Shown here in pieces: positions 1-5,835 of a stretch of 8,464 bases of DNA. A model generated the notes under the pieces. That model did no database searches, was not told where the DNA came from, and was given only the letters and a program-made list of their open reading frames with translations. Made by a program: the position numbers and the translations under genes. The stretch's first letter is position 1. Every line of letters begins with the position of its first letter. This DNA comes from Phascolarctobacterium sp. (GTDB lineage: Bacteria > Bacillota > Negativicutes > Acidaminococcales > Acidaminococcaceae): positions 1 through 8,464 of the forward strand of contig DXVZ01000012.1 in NCBI GenBank assembly GCA_019417125.1, written 5' to 3'.

Positions 1-2
1 GG

Positions 3-905
3 TTATATCTGCTTGGCTTGATAAATTTTAGTGATGGCGTCGATGCACTTTTTAACGTGCGGCGCAGGCTGCGGCGAATGCAAAAGCCCGAACGGCATGG
101 AAAAGTCCCAGTCAACGGGAATGATTTTTAAAAGCGGGTGCACGTCGCGCCAGCTGGGCACCGCCATTAAAAGATTGTTGCCGTTTTCGCAGCTGTTAAA
201 AACCTCGGTGTTGTAAAAATCAAAGTCGACTATATGAACCTGCGGGTGTTTAACCGTCAGCCAGTCGCGCAGCGCATCGGCTTCGCCCATCTGCCTGCGC
301 GTAATCAGCATTAAGTCCTGCCCGTACAAATCGCTGACGCTTAAACGTTCCTTTTGTGCCAGCGGATGGTTTACGGCAGCGGCGCAGCACAGCGGCTCGC
401 GCAAAAGTTCCAGCCCAGCGCATTTGCGGTAGTCCAAAAGTGTGGCGTCAAAAATGCCAGCTACCATGTCGATGTTCTGACCCAAATTTAAAAGTATCTC
501 GCGTGCGTTTTCGGGCGTGTTTTCAAACGGTACCAGCTTAAAGCGTATTTCCGGGCAAATGGCGTGAATCTGCGGCCACAGTTGTACCAAAATCTGCGCC
601 GGCGTCATGGGCGAGGTGCCGATGCGGATAATGCTGTTTTCTTTTTGCATGGCGTTTTTAGCGCGCTCCAGCGATTCCTGGGAGTAGCGGATAATGTATT
701 TGGCGTCACTGTAAAGTGATTTACCTGCCGCCGTCAGAGTCAGCCCGCGGTGCGTGCGGTTAAATAGTTTTAAGTCAAGGTTGTTTTCTAAAATATTTAT
801 TTGCTTAATAACCGCTGTCGGCGAAATAAAAAGTTTTTCGGCGGCTTTGGCGAAGCTGCCGCTGTCGGCAACGGCGATAAAGGTTTCCAGCTGGGGGTTG
901 TACAA
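3..905 (-). CDS. LysR-family transcriptional regulator
   Basis: A 300-residue protein of normal LysR length. The N-terminal winged helix-turn-helix is clear (about residues 4-62: QLETFIAVADSGSFAKAAEK, then SPTAVIKQI and LFNRTHRGLTLT), followed by a linker helix and a periplasmic-binding-protein-like effector domain (about 90-295). It should be a cytoplasmic DNA-binding regulator responding to a small molecule that cannot be named from sequence. The start is a TTG: AAGGTGA lies 4-7 bases upstream, and no in-frame ATG lies near the conserved N-terminus. The gene sits 27 bp downstream of the MerR gene on the same strand, so it is probably the last or a late member of the phosphoesterase-MerR operon. 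Having two regulators of different families in tandem is unusual. The target genes may lie beyond the left window edge. Confidence 0.93.
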   Translation of the reverse strand: MYNPQLETFIAVADSGSFAKAAEKLFISPTAVIKQINILENNLDLKLFNRTHRGLTLTAAGKSLYSDAKYIIRYSQESLERAKNAMQKENSIIRIGTSPMTPAQILVQLWPQIHAICPEIRFKLVPFENTPENAREILLNLGQNIDMVAGIFDATLLDYRKCAGLELLREPLCCAAAVNHPLAQKERLSVSDLYGQDLMLITRRQMGEADALRDWLTVKHPQVHIVDFDFYNTEVFNSCENGNNLLMAVPSWRDVHPLLKIIPVDWDFSMPFGLLHSPQPAPHVKKCIDAITKIYQAKQI

Positions 906-932
906 AAAATCACCTTCTTTGCGGCAGGTGCG

Positions 933-1313
933 TTAGATGCAGTCAGCCTGCCCAGCGGTGTGGAAAGCGCCGCTTTGGTACAGCCCTATTTTATGGTTCA
1001 GGCGTTCCAGTGTCGCCTGCATAACGTTAATGCGTTCCTGCAAGCGGTCGCGCTCGGTAATAAGCAAATCCTCGCGCTCTTTTAAAGTGGCGTCGCCCTC
1101 TAAAAACAGGTGGATGTACTTGGTTAAAACTTCAATGGAAAGCCCTGCCTCGCGCATACATTTGATAAATTCAATGCGTGCAAGGTCAACTTCGCCGTAG
1201 TTGCGGTTGCCGCTTTTGTTGCGCGCTACCGGGGGCAAAAGCCCAATGCGCTCGTAATAGCGCAGCGTATCGGCGGTTAGGCCGTATTTTTTGCTTACTT
1301 CTGCAATGTTCAT
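933..1313 (-). CDS. MerR-family regulator, AdhR/NmlR-like
   Basis: A 126-residue MerR protein. The DNA-binding domain occupies about residues 1-70 (MNIAEVSKKYGLTADTLRYY, then ERIGLLPPV and RNYGEVDLARIEFIKCMREAGLS), followed by a coiled-coil dimerisation helix (about 78-112). There is no C-terminal metal-binding cysteine loop, which argues against a metal sensor. Cys52 in EFIKCMREAG matches the redox/electrophile-sensing cysteine known in Bacillus AdhR, so an aldehyde or thiol-stress signal is plausible (inference). The start is the ATG at 1313: the upstream in-frame GTG at 1322 is itself part of the Shine-Dalgarno GAGGTGA. The gene lies between a small membrane ORF and a LysR gene. Its likely operators are the two 19-bp-spacer promoters at 2777-2860, which would make it autoregulatory. 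Confidence 0.93.
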   Translation of the reverse strand: MNIAEVSKKYGLTADTLRYYERIGLLPPVARNKSGNRNYGEVDLARIEFIKCMREAGLSIEVLTKYIHLFLEGDATLKEREDLLITERDRLQERINVMQATLERLNHKIGLYQSGAFHTAGQADCI

Positions 1314-1343
1314 GTTTGTCACCTCGTGTAAAATTACCGCGCT

Positions 1344-1451
1344 TTAAGCGGACAGGATTTTATAAGCGCTGCATACAGCCATGCGCCCGCTGATGTTGAC
1401 GATGGTATAAATAACTGCAAGCGCTGCGGCGCATTGTAAAAAGAGTTTCAT
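1344..1451 (-). CDS. 35-residue predicted single-pass membrane peptide
   Basis: A short open frame of 35 residues (MKLFLQCAAALAVIYTIVNI, then SGRMAVCSAYKILSA, stop TAA). A very strong ribosome binding site, GAGGGGGA, sits 6-7 bases before the ATG. Residues 3-20 form one hydrophobic segment, and a short cationic tail holds a second Cys. It fills the otherwise unexplained gap between the phosphoesterase (24 bp upstream) and the MerR gene (30 bp to its ATG) in the same direction, as expected of an operon member. No family is recognised. Function is unknown; a membrane partner of the phosphoesterase or a signalling peptide would both be guesses. The support is the ribosome site, the spacing and the hydrophobic pattern, not homology. 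Confidence 0.6.
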   Translation of the reverse strand: MKLFLQCAAALAVIYTIVNISGRMAVCSAYKILSA

Positions 1452-1475
1452 AATAAATCCCCCTCATTTTAATAT

Positions 1476-2735
1476 CTATTTGGTAATGGTTACGCTGTCA
1501 AACTGCGTGCCGTCCGGCAAAAAGGCTTTAAAAGTTAAGGCGTCCGGCGTTTTTTCAAGCGTCAGGTAATTGGCGTCCTCCGGCTGCGGCGCCAGCGCTG
1601 CGTCGGCTAGGTTCTTCTGCCATAGGTTGGCATAGCGTACGCTGCCAGACACGCCCGTTAAAATGTAGGTAATGCCGTTATCGTCCGGGCGGAAGTTTTT
1701 CAGCGGCAAGCGGCGGCGGTAGGTGTGCAGGTGCGCCGTTAGTACCGCATCGACGTTGTATTCTTCAAACACCGGCATTAGCTGCTGCGCCCACGGCGTA
1801 AACTGAATAGTCTGCGGGTCAAAGCTGTTGGGGCGGTCCGTAAAGGCGTAGCGCAAAATGTCCTTGTGCATCAGCACTATTTTCCATTTGGATTGCGTTT
1901 GCGCCAGGTCGTTTTTAAGCCACGCCAACTGTTCTTCCATTAAATTGGGGTTAAACTTCGCCATCTCATCGGTCTGTGTGTTCAGCACCGTAAAATGCAC
2001 ATCGCCGTAATCAAAGCTGTAATATTGGTTTTGGCTGGCTGCCGTGCCGTTAGGCGGCAGGCTAAACAGTGTAAGGTAGGGCGTGGGCATGTCAACCTGC
2101 CAATCCATGTTGTAGGTTTCGTGGTTGCCCATCACCGGCGCAAAGGGTATATTTTCCAACATCGGCTCAACACTGCGGAACCAGGCGCGCCACTGAGAAA
2201 AATCGTAGCCGTTGTCCACTAAATCACCCATGTTGATGAAAAATGCGGCGTCGCCGTTTTTGCTGTACGCCGTCTGCGCCAGCTTTTGCCAGCCGCTGTA
2301 ATCGGCTGACTGCGAATCGGGGAAAATCAGTGCTTTAAAGCTGCCGTTATTATTGGCAGAAAGTTTGTGCCAGTCTGTGCGGCTGCCCTCGTAGCCGGCG
2401 CGGTATTCGTAAGTGCTGCCCGGTTCAAGCCCCGTCAGCGCGGCGGTGTATACATAAAGGGTACTGCCGTTGGCATTAAGCTGCTGCACCGCAGCAGGCA
2501 CAGCGGTAATTTTGCCGCCTGCATTTTTAACTTCTGCCACCGGGTCTTTCAACGCAGCATCAGCCTGCCACATAATAGTGCGGCTCTCTGCTGCGTCCTG
2601 CGTTATAATCTGGCGCAGGTAAGTTACTTTATCTGCGGCGGCGTAGGCTTTTTCCTCGCCGTTAGGGGCGGTGGCAGCGCAGCCCGCTGTCAGCAGCACG
2701 GCAATTATAATAAGGTATTTTAAGTATTTTTTCAT
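1476..2735 (-). CDS. Lipoprotein metallophosphoesterase, purple acid phosphatase-like
   Basis: A 419-residue exported phosphoesterase. A lipoprotein signal with lipobox LTAGC (Cys19) opens the protein. A fibronectin-III-like N-terminal domain typical of purple acid phosphatases follows (about 36-125, with TIMW and LEPGSTYEYR), then a calcineurin-like catalytic domain (about 133-365). Metal-ligand motifs appear in order: D140 in FPDSQ, GDLVD (170-174), GNHE (203-206), H290 in VLMH, and AHLH (334-337). All the usual ligands seem present, so it should be an active two-metal enzyme anchored outside the cytoplasmic membrane; the phosphate-ester substrate is unknown. The start is the ATG at 2735, because AAAGGAG lies 8 bases upstream; the in-frame TTG at 2741 would be too close to that site. 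It is the first gene of the minus operon and is driven by the 19-bp-spacer promoter at 2777-2807. Confidence 0.92.
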   Translation of the reverse strand: MKKYLKYLIIIAVLLTAGCAATAPNGEEKAYAAADKVTYLRQIITQDAAESRTIMWQADAALKDPVAEVKNAGGKITAVPAAVQQLNANGSTLYVYTAALTGLEPGSTYEYRAGYEGSRTDWHKLSANNNGSFKALIFPDSQSADYSGWQKLAQTAYSKNGDAAFFINMGDLVDNGYDFSQWRAWFRSVEPMLENIPFAPVMGNHETYNMDWQVDMPTPYLTLFSLPPNGTAASQNQYYSFDYGDVHFTVLNTQTDEMAKFNPNLMEEQLAWLKNDLAQTQSKWKIVLMHKDILRYAFTDRPNSFDPQTIQFTPWAQQLMPVFEEYNVDAVLTAHLHTYRRRLPLKNFRPDDNGITYILTGVSGSVRYANLWQKNLADAALAPQPEDANYLTLEKTPDALTFKAFLPDGTQFDSVTITK

Positions 2736-2776
2736 TGGCAAGGCTCCTTTAATGAGTCGTAATTGATTACATTATT

Positions 2777-2807
2777 AATATAACAGTTGTAGTAAACTTC
2801 AAGTCAA
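2777..2807 (-). promoter_or_regulatory. MerR-type promoter/operator of the phosphoesterase-MerR-LysR operon
   Basis: The minus strand reads TTGACT (2807-2802), a 19-bp spacer, then TATATT (2782-2777). An imperfect dyad CTTGAAG-TTTA-CTACAAC (2803-2786) lies in the spacer. Its centre falls after spacer position 7, the same place as in classical MerR-family promoters such as the SoxR target. The long spacer is the hallmark of promoters activated by MerR proteins through DNA distortion. The dyad follows the AdhR-type pattern CTTAAAG-N4-CTTTAAG. The regulator is inferred to be the MerR protein encoded in this operon. Confidence 0.75.
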
Positions 2808-2829
2808 GCGGTTTTCAAAAATTTTTTAC

Positions 2830-2860
2830 TTGACTTTAAGCAGACTCCAAAGTATATATT
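2830..2860 (+). promoter_or_regulatory. Second MerR-type promoter/operator, driving the membrane phosphoesterase
   Basis: TTGACT (2830-2835), 19 bp, TATATT (2855-2860). The spacer region carries CTTTAAG-CAGA-CTCCAAA (2834-2851), identical at 12 of 18 positions to the operator of the divergent promoter. A 17-bp spacing to TATATA (2853-2858) is also possible, so this promoter may be less strictly MerR-dependent than its partner. The -35 boxes of the two promoters are 22 bp apart. The start codon of the controlled gene lies about 25-30 bases beyond the -10. A small palindrome GTATATA-T-TATATAC (2852-2866) covers the -10 region. Confidence 0.68.
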
Positions 2861-2890
2861 ATATACAATAAACAAAAAAGGAGATTGCCG

Positions 2891-3979
2891 ATGAACCTCT
2901 TTATGATTATTATGTATTCCTATTTGGCGGCAATGGGCATTGCCGTTTGGTTTTATTACCGCACGCTGATACCGGGCTTTACCAGCTGGCTGTGGCCCAT
3001 TGCTGTTGCAGGCTGCACGGCAAGCTATCTTATCAGCCACAGCGGCTATATTGTTCATCCGGAACCCGTTGCGCGCGCGCTGGCGTGGATTGGCAATGTG
3101 TGGATTTTGTTCGGCTTTTACAGCATTTTGCTGATGCTTTTAAACGGCATTTTAATTATCCCAGCCAAACTGTTTCATATTCAATGGCGTTTCAGCACGC
3201 CGCTGGCAATGCTGGGGCTGGCGTTAATCGGGCTTTCGCTTGCCTTTGGCATTTACAAGGCAATGAACCCCATTGTGCGCACAGAAACCGTGGCGACGCA
3301 TAAAAACATTGCCGCTGATACCAAAATCGTGCTTGTTACCGACCTGCACCTGGGGCACATCAACGCTCTTGGCGCTGCGCAGGACGTGGTAAACCGTATT
3401 AACGCGCAGAACCCCGATTTGGTGCTGATTGGCGGCGACATTGTGGACGAAAAACTCAGCTATGTGCTGGATAACGGTTCCCTGGCAGCGCTTAAATTTA
3501 ATGCGCCGGCTTACGCCGTATACGGCAACCACGATTACCTTGACGGCGAGATGAAAACAATCCGCCAAATGCTGTCTGATAACGGCATTACGCTTTTAGA
3601 GAACGAAACGGCGGTACTGCCTGACGGCATTAAACTTGCCGGTCTGCGCGATTACAGCCGCGAGCGCGGCACGGAAGCGCTGGAGCGCCTGGCAGATGGC
3701 AACCACGATTATTTCAGCATTTTAATCGATCATCAGCCGCGACGTTTTACAGAAGCCGCGCAGGCAGGCTATGACCTTGCCGTTTCCGGGCACACGCACG
3801 CCGGGCAGGTGTGGCCTTTCCGCTATATTACGCAAAGTATGTACCTTATCGACTACGGCATGACCTACGTTGACAATATGGCGGCAATCGTCAGCAACGG
3901 CAACGGTTTTTGGGGTCCGCCGGTGCGTATGGGTCCATACCCCGAAATCGTCGTTATCAACGTTAAAAAAGCAGGGTAA
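2891..3979 (+). CDS. Membrane-anchored metallophosphoesterase, YkuE/YaeI-like
   Basis: A 362-residue protein. The first 125 residues hold about four hydrophobic segments (roughly 2-23, 33-50, 66-90, 104-122). A calcineurin-like phosphoesterase domain follows, with DLHLGH (151-156), GGDIVDE (181-187), GNHD (212-215), H281 and GHTH (300-303). This is the full metal-binding set of the YkuE/YaeI family, whose members include phosphodiesterases acting on lipid or cell-envelope substrates; the substrate here is not determinable. The start is the ATG at 2891, because GGAG at 2880-2883 is 7 bases upstream; the in-frame TTG at 2885 is too near. It is divergent from the lipoprotein phosphoesterase and shares the operator-type promoter design. 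Its last 29 codons lie within the direct repeat flanking the R-M island, so the present 3' end may be an imported or duplicated copy. Confidence 0.92.
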   Translation: MNLFMIIMYSYLAAMGIAVWFYYRTLIPGFTSWLWPIAVAGCTASYLISHSGYIVHPEPVARALAWIGNVWILFGFYSILLMLLNGILIIPAKLFHIQWRFSTPLAMLGLALIGLSLAFGIYKAMNPIVRTETVATHKNIAADTKIVLVTDLHLGHINALGAAQDVVNRINAQNPDLVLIGGDIVDEKLSYVLDNGSLAALKFNAPAYAVYGNHDYLDGEMKTIRQMLSDNGITLLENETAVLPDGIKLAGLRDYSRERGTEALERLADGNHDYFSILIDHQPRRFTEAAQAGYDLAVSGHTHAGQVWPFRYITQSMYLIDYGMTYVDNMAAIVSNGNGFWGPPVRMGPYPEIVVINVKKAG

Positions 3980-3984
3980 AATAA
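3896..3984 (+). repeat. Direct repeat, left copy (3' end of membrane phosphoesterase gene)
   Basis: This 89-bp segment covers the final codons and stop of the phosphoesterase gene. It recurs in the same orientation at 6580-6667 with five substitutions (3912, 3913, 3934, 3943, 3958) and one A missing from the run before GCAGGG. Start-to-start distance is 2684 bp. This copy is in frame and functional as the gene's terminus. Confidence 0.95.
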
Positions 3985-4025
3985 ATAACGGAATTACCAT
4001 TAAGGCGATTCCGTTATTTATTTTA
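3977..4025. terminator. Bidirectional terminator between phosphoesterase and vsr-like gene
   Basis: Perfect 18-bp stem (3977-3994 with 4008-4025) around a 13-base loop, with T-rich outer arms on both strands. The left arm begins with the TAA stop of the plus-strand phosphoesterase, and the right arm ends with the TAA stop of the minus-strand vsr-like gene. It probably terminates both convergent transcripts. The stem is AT-rich outside a CGG/CCG core. Confidence 0.75.
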
Positions 4026-4451
4026 TATTTTACGATTGTTTTCTTTTATAAAATCAATATTTTTAATTATTTCATCCACACAAGCATTTATGTTTTCTTT
4101 AATTTCTGTTTCCCAAAAACGTAGGACAATCCAACCATTGTCGCGTAATTCTATTGTGTTTTCTAAATCTCTTTCTTTATTGCGTTTAATTTTTTCATTC
4201 CAATATTTGGAATTAGATTTTATACTACGGCTTTCTAAAACTTTTCCATGCCAAAAATCTCCATCGCAAAAAATAGCGATTTTATATTTTGTGATTACAA
4301 TGTCAGGATGGCAAGAAAAAATCTTAAAATTTTTTCTATAATGTATACCATGTTTCCATAATGCCCGTCTTAAAGCAATTTCAATTTTTGTATCATGGCT
4401 TTTTATAGCTTTCATATTTTTAGAGCGCTGTTCAGGAGTTTCAAAAAACAT
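4023..4451 (-). CDS. vsr: Vsr-like (very short patch repair family) endonuclease
   Basis: A 142-residue protein, close to the usual Vsr length. The N-terminal TPEQRSKNMKAIKSHDTKIE is the family signature. D50 in HPDIV is the catalytic aspartate, H68 in DGDFWHG the catalytic histidine, and D95 in NKERD matches E. coli D97. Vsr nicks beside T:G mismatches formed when 5-methylcytosine deaminates, which fits the adjacent cytosine methyltransferase. Compared with E. coli Vsr, the zinc ligands (C66, H71, C73, C117) are not conserved: D65 replaces the first and T115 the last (WET instead of WEC). H64 is replaced by D63. The ATG at 4451 is chosen because GGTGA lies 5 bases upstream; in-frame GTG and TTG codons just upstream overlap that site. 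It is divergent from the methyltransferase (85 bp between starts). Confidence 0.9.
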   Translation of the reverse strand: MFFETPEQRSKNMKAIKSHDTKIEIALRRALWKHGIHYRKNFKIFSCHPDIVITKYKIAIFCDGDFWHGKVLESRSIKSNSKYWNEKIKRNKERDLENTIELRDNGWIVLRFWETEIKENINACVDEIIKNIDFIKENNRKI

Positions 4452-4470
4452 TTTGATCACCAACTTTAGA

Positions 4471-4499
4471 TTAATACTTGAAAAAATGGTTATTAAATG
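4471..4499 (-). promoter_or_regulatory. Possible promoter of the vsr-like gene
   Basis: The minus strand offers a TATTAA -10 (4476-4471) 17 bp from a poor -35, CATTTA (4499-4494). Transcription would start about a dozen bases before the ATG. It overlaps the methyltransferase promoter on the other strand, so the two would compete. The -35 is weak and the call tentative. Confidence 0.25.
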
Positions 4500-4506
4500 T
4501 TAATAT
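4478..4506 (+). promoter_or_regulatory. Promoter of the methyltransferase gene with overlapping dyad
   Basis: TTGAAA (4478-4483), a 17-bp spacer and TAATAT (4501-4506) make a good vegetative promoter, about 30 bases before the start codon. A perfect dyad TATTAA-ATG-TTAATA (4491-4505) covers the -10, and a third copy of the half-site lies at 4471-4476. It is a candidate operator for the methyltransferase's own HTH domain; the region is AT-rich, so a chance dyad is possible. Confidence 0.6.
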
Positions 4507-4536
4507 AAAATCACAACAATTTGGAGGCCTAATGGT

Positions 4537-5835
4537 ATGTATTTATCTAAAGTGAAAGTAAAAGAAATAATGAATGATAAAGGTATAATGACATTTACCG
4601 ATTTAGCCAATCAGTTAGGTATTACTAAATATCAGTTATCTGTAATGTTGTCTGATGGATATAATCCGTTGAAATCTGGTGTAGAAAAATTATGTAATGT
4701 ATTGGGTGTTAATCCTGGAAATATTATTGAGTTCACAGAACACAATAATACAGAACACAATAATATAGATAATATAAATGACATTAAGAATGAAGATGTT
4801 ACTGCAATAGAATTATTTGCTGGAGCTGGCGGAATTGCCTTGGGATTAGAAGAGGCCGGAATAAAAACAATAGAATATGTAGAAATAGATAAAGCATGCT
4901 GTGAAACATTAAAAACTAATAGACCGGAATGGAATGTAGTTTGCAAAGATATTTCAGCGGTAGATTTTACAATGTATAAAGATAAAGTAGATATAATTAC
5001 AGGTGGGTTTCCTTGTCAAGCGTTTTCGTATGCTGGTAAAAAATTAGGATTTTCTGATACAAGAGGTACGTTGTTTCACGAATTTGCAAGATGCGTGAAA
5101 GAGGTAAAACCTAAGATTTTTTGGGCAGAAAATGTTAGAGGTCTTGTTTCTCATGATAAAGGGAGAACTTTGAAAACTATTATTGATGTTTTAGAGTCAT
5201 TGGGTTATAAGATTCAATATAAAGTATTAAATGCGGCTTATTATGGAGTTGGACAAAAAAGAGAAAGAATAGTTTTAATTGGAATCCGTAATGATTTGAA
5301 TATTCATTTTGAATATCCAAATCCAGAAAAGCGTATGACAACATTAAAAGAAGCATTAAAAAATTGTCCTAAAAGTCAAGGGGTTTCATATAGTGCAAAC
5401 AAAAAAAGAGTTCTTGAATTAGTACCGCCAGGTGGTTGTTGGGTAAATTTACCTGAAGAAATAGCCAAAGAATATATGGGTAAATCTTACTTTTCTGGTG
5501 GAGGAAAACGTGGAATAGCAAGAAGAATTAGTTGGGACGAACCGTGTTTAACTTTAACTTGCAGTCCATCTCAAAAGCAAACAGAACGTTGCCATCCAGA
5601 TGAAACACGGCCTTTTACTGTTAGGGAATATGCAAGAATACAATCTTTCCCAGATGAATGGCAGTTTTGCGGCGGCATAGGTGATCAGTATAAGCAGATT
5701 GGAAATGCTGTTCCAGTTGAACTGGCAAGAAGAATAGGAGTGGAATTAAAAAAAGCTATAATTAATTATAGATTGAATGACAATGAAGAAATCATTTATT
5801 CTGAGAACTTATTTCATGAGCCAATTTGTGTATGA
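4537..5835 (+). CDS. HTH-fused DNA (cytosine-5) methyltransferase
   Basis: A 432-residue protein with two parts. Residues about 6-68 form a Cro/C1-type helix-turn-helix (TFTDLANQLGITKYQLSVML). The rest is a complete 5-methylcytosine methyltransferase: motif I FAGAGGIALG (94-103), motif IV GGFPCQ with catalytic Cys160, motif VI ENVRG (198-202), motif VIII QKRERIVLIG (240-249), target-recognition region about 250-345, motif IX RPFTVREYARIQSFP (358-372), motif X QIGNAVP (387-393). It should protect host DNA from the neighbouring endonuclease. N-terminal HTH extensions on such enzymes (M.SsoII, M.EcoRII types) repress their own promoter and can activate the endonuclease gene. The ATG at 4537 has GGAGG 9 bases upstream; an ATG at 4532 is out of frame and soon stops. 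The 3' end overlaps the endonuclease gene on the other strand by 44 bp. Confidence 0.96.
   Translation: MYLSKVKVKEIMNDKGIMTFTDLANQLGITKYQLSVMLSDGYNPLKSGVEKLCNVLGVNPGNIIEFTEHNNTEHNNIDNINDIKNEDVTAIELFAGAGGIALGLEEAGIKTIEYVEIDKACCETLKTNRPEWNVVCKDISAVDFTMYKDKVDIITGGFPCQAFSYAGKKLGFSDTRGTLFHEFARCVKEVKPKIFWAENVRGLVSHDKGRTLKTIIDVLESLGYKIQYKVLNAAYYGVGQKRERIVLIGIRNDLNIHFEYPNPEKRMTTLKEALKNCPKSQGVSYSANKKRVLELVPPGGCWVNLPEEIAKEYMGKSYFSGGGKRGIARRISWDEPCLTLTCSPSQKQTERCHPDETRPFTVREYARIQSFPDEWQFCGGIGDQYKQIGNAVPVELARRIGVELKKAIINYRLNDNEEIIYSENLFHEPICV
4735..4764 (+). repeat. In-frame 15-bp tandem duplication in the HTH-methyltransferase linker
   Basis: ACAGAACACAATAAT occurs twice without a gap and encodes the repeated pentapeptide T-E-H-N-N in the linker between the HTH and methyltransferase domains (about residues 67-76). 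Because the unit is a multiple of three, copy-number slippage would change linker length without breaking the frame. Confidence 0.9.

Noticed and set aside
1314..1322. GTG start for the MerR gene, adding three residues
   Set aside because: That GTG is inside the Shine-Dalgarno GAGGTGA that serves the ATG at 1313, and MerR homologues begin at MNIAEV.
2736..2741. TTG starts for both phosphoesterases (2741 on minus, 2885 on plus)
   Set aside because: Each lies only one or two bases from its GGAG site; the ATG two codons later has proper spacing.
3224..3568. Long minus-strand frame opposite the membrane phosphoesterase, and similar shadow frames elsewhere
   Set aside because: They lie antisense to clearly coding, motif-containing genes and lack ribosome sites or family features.
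3905..3940. GGNCC motifs in both repeat copies as the insertion target of the R-M system
   Set aside because: Two such motifs lie in each copy, but the motif is common at this base composition, none matches the full RGGNCCY, and the enzyme's specificity is unknown.
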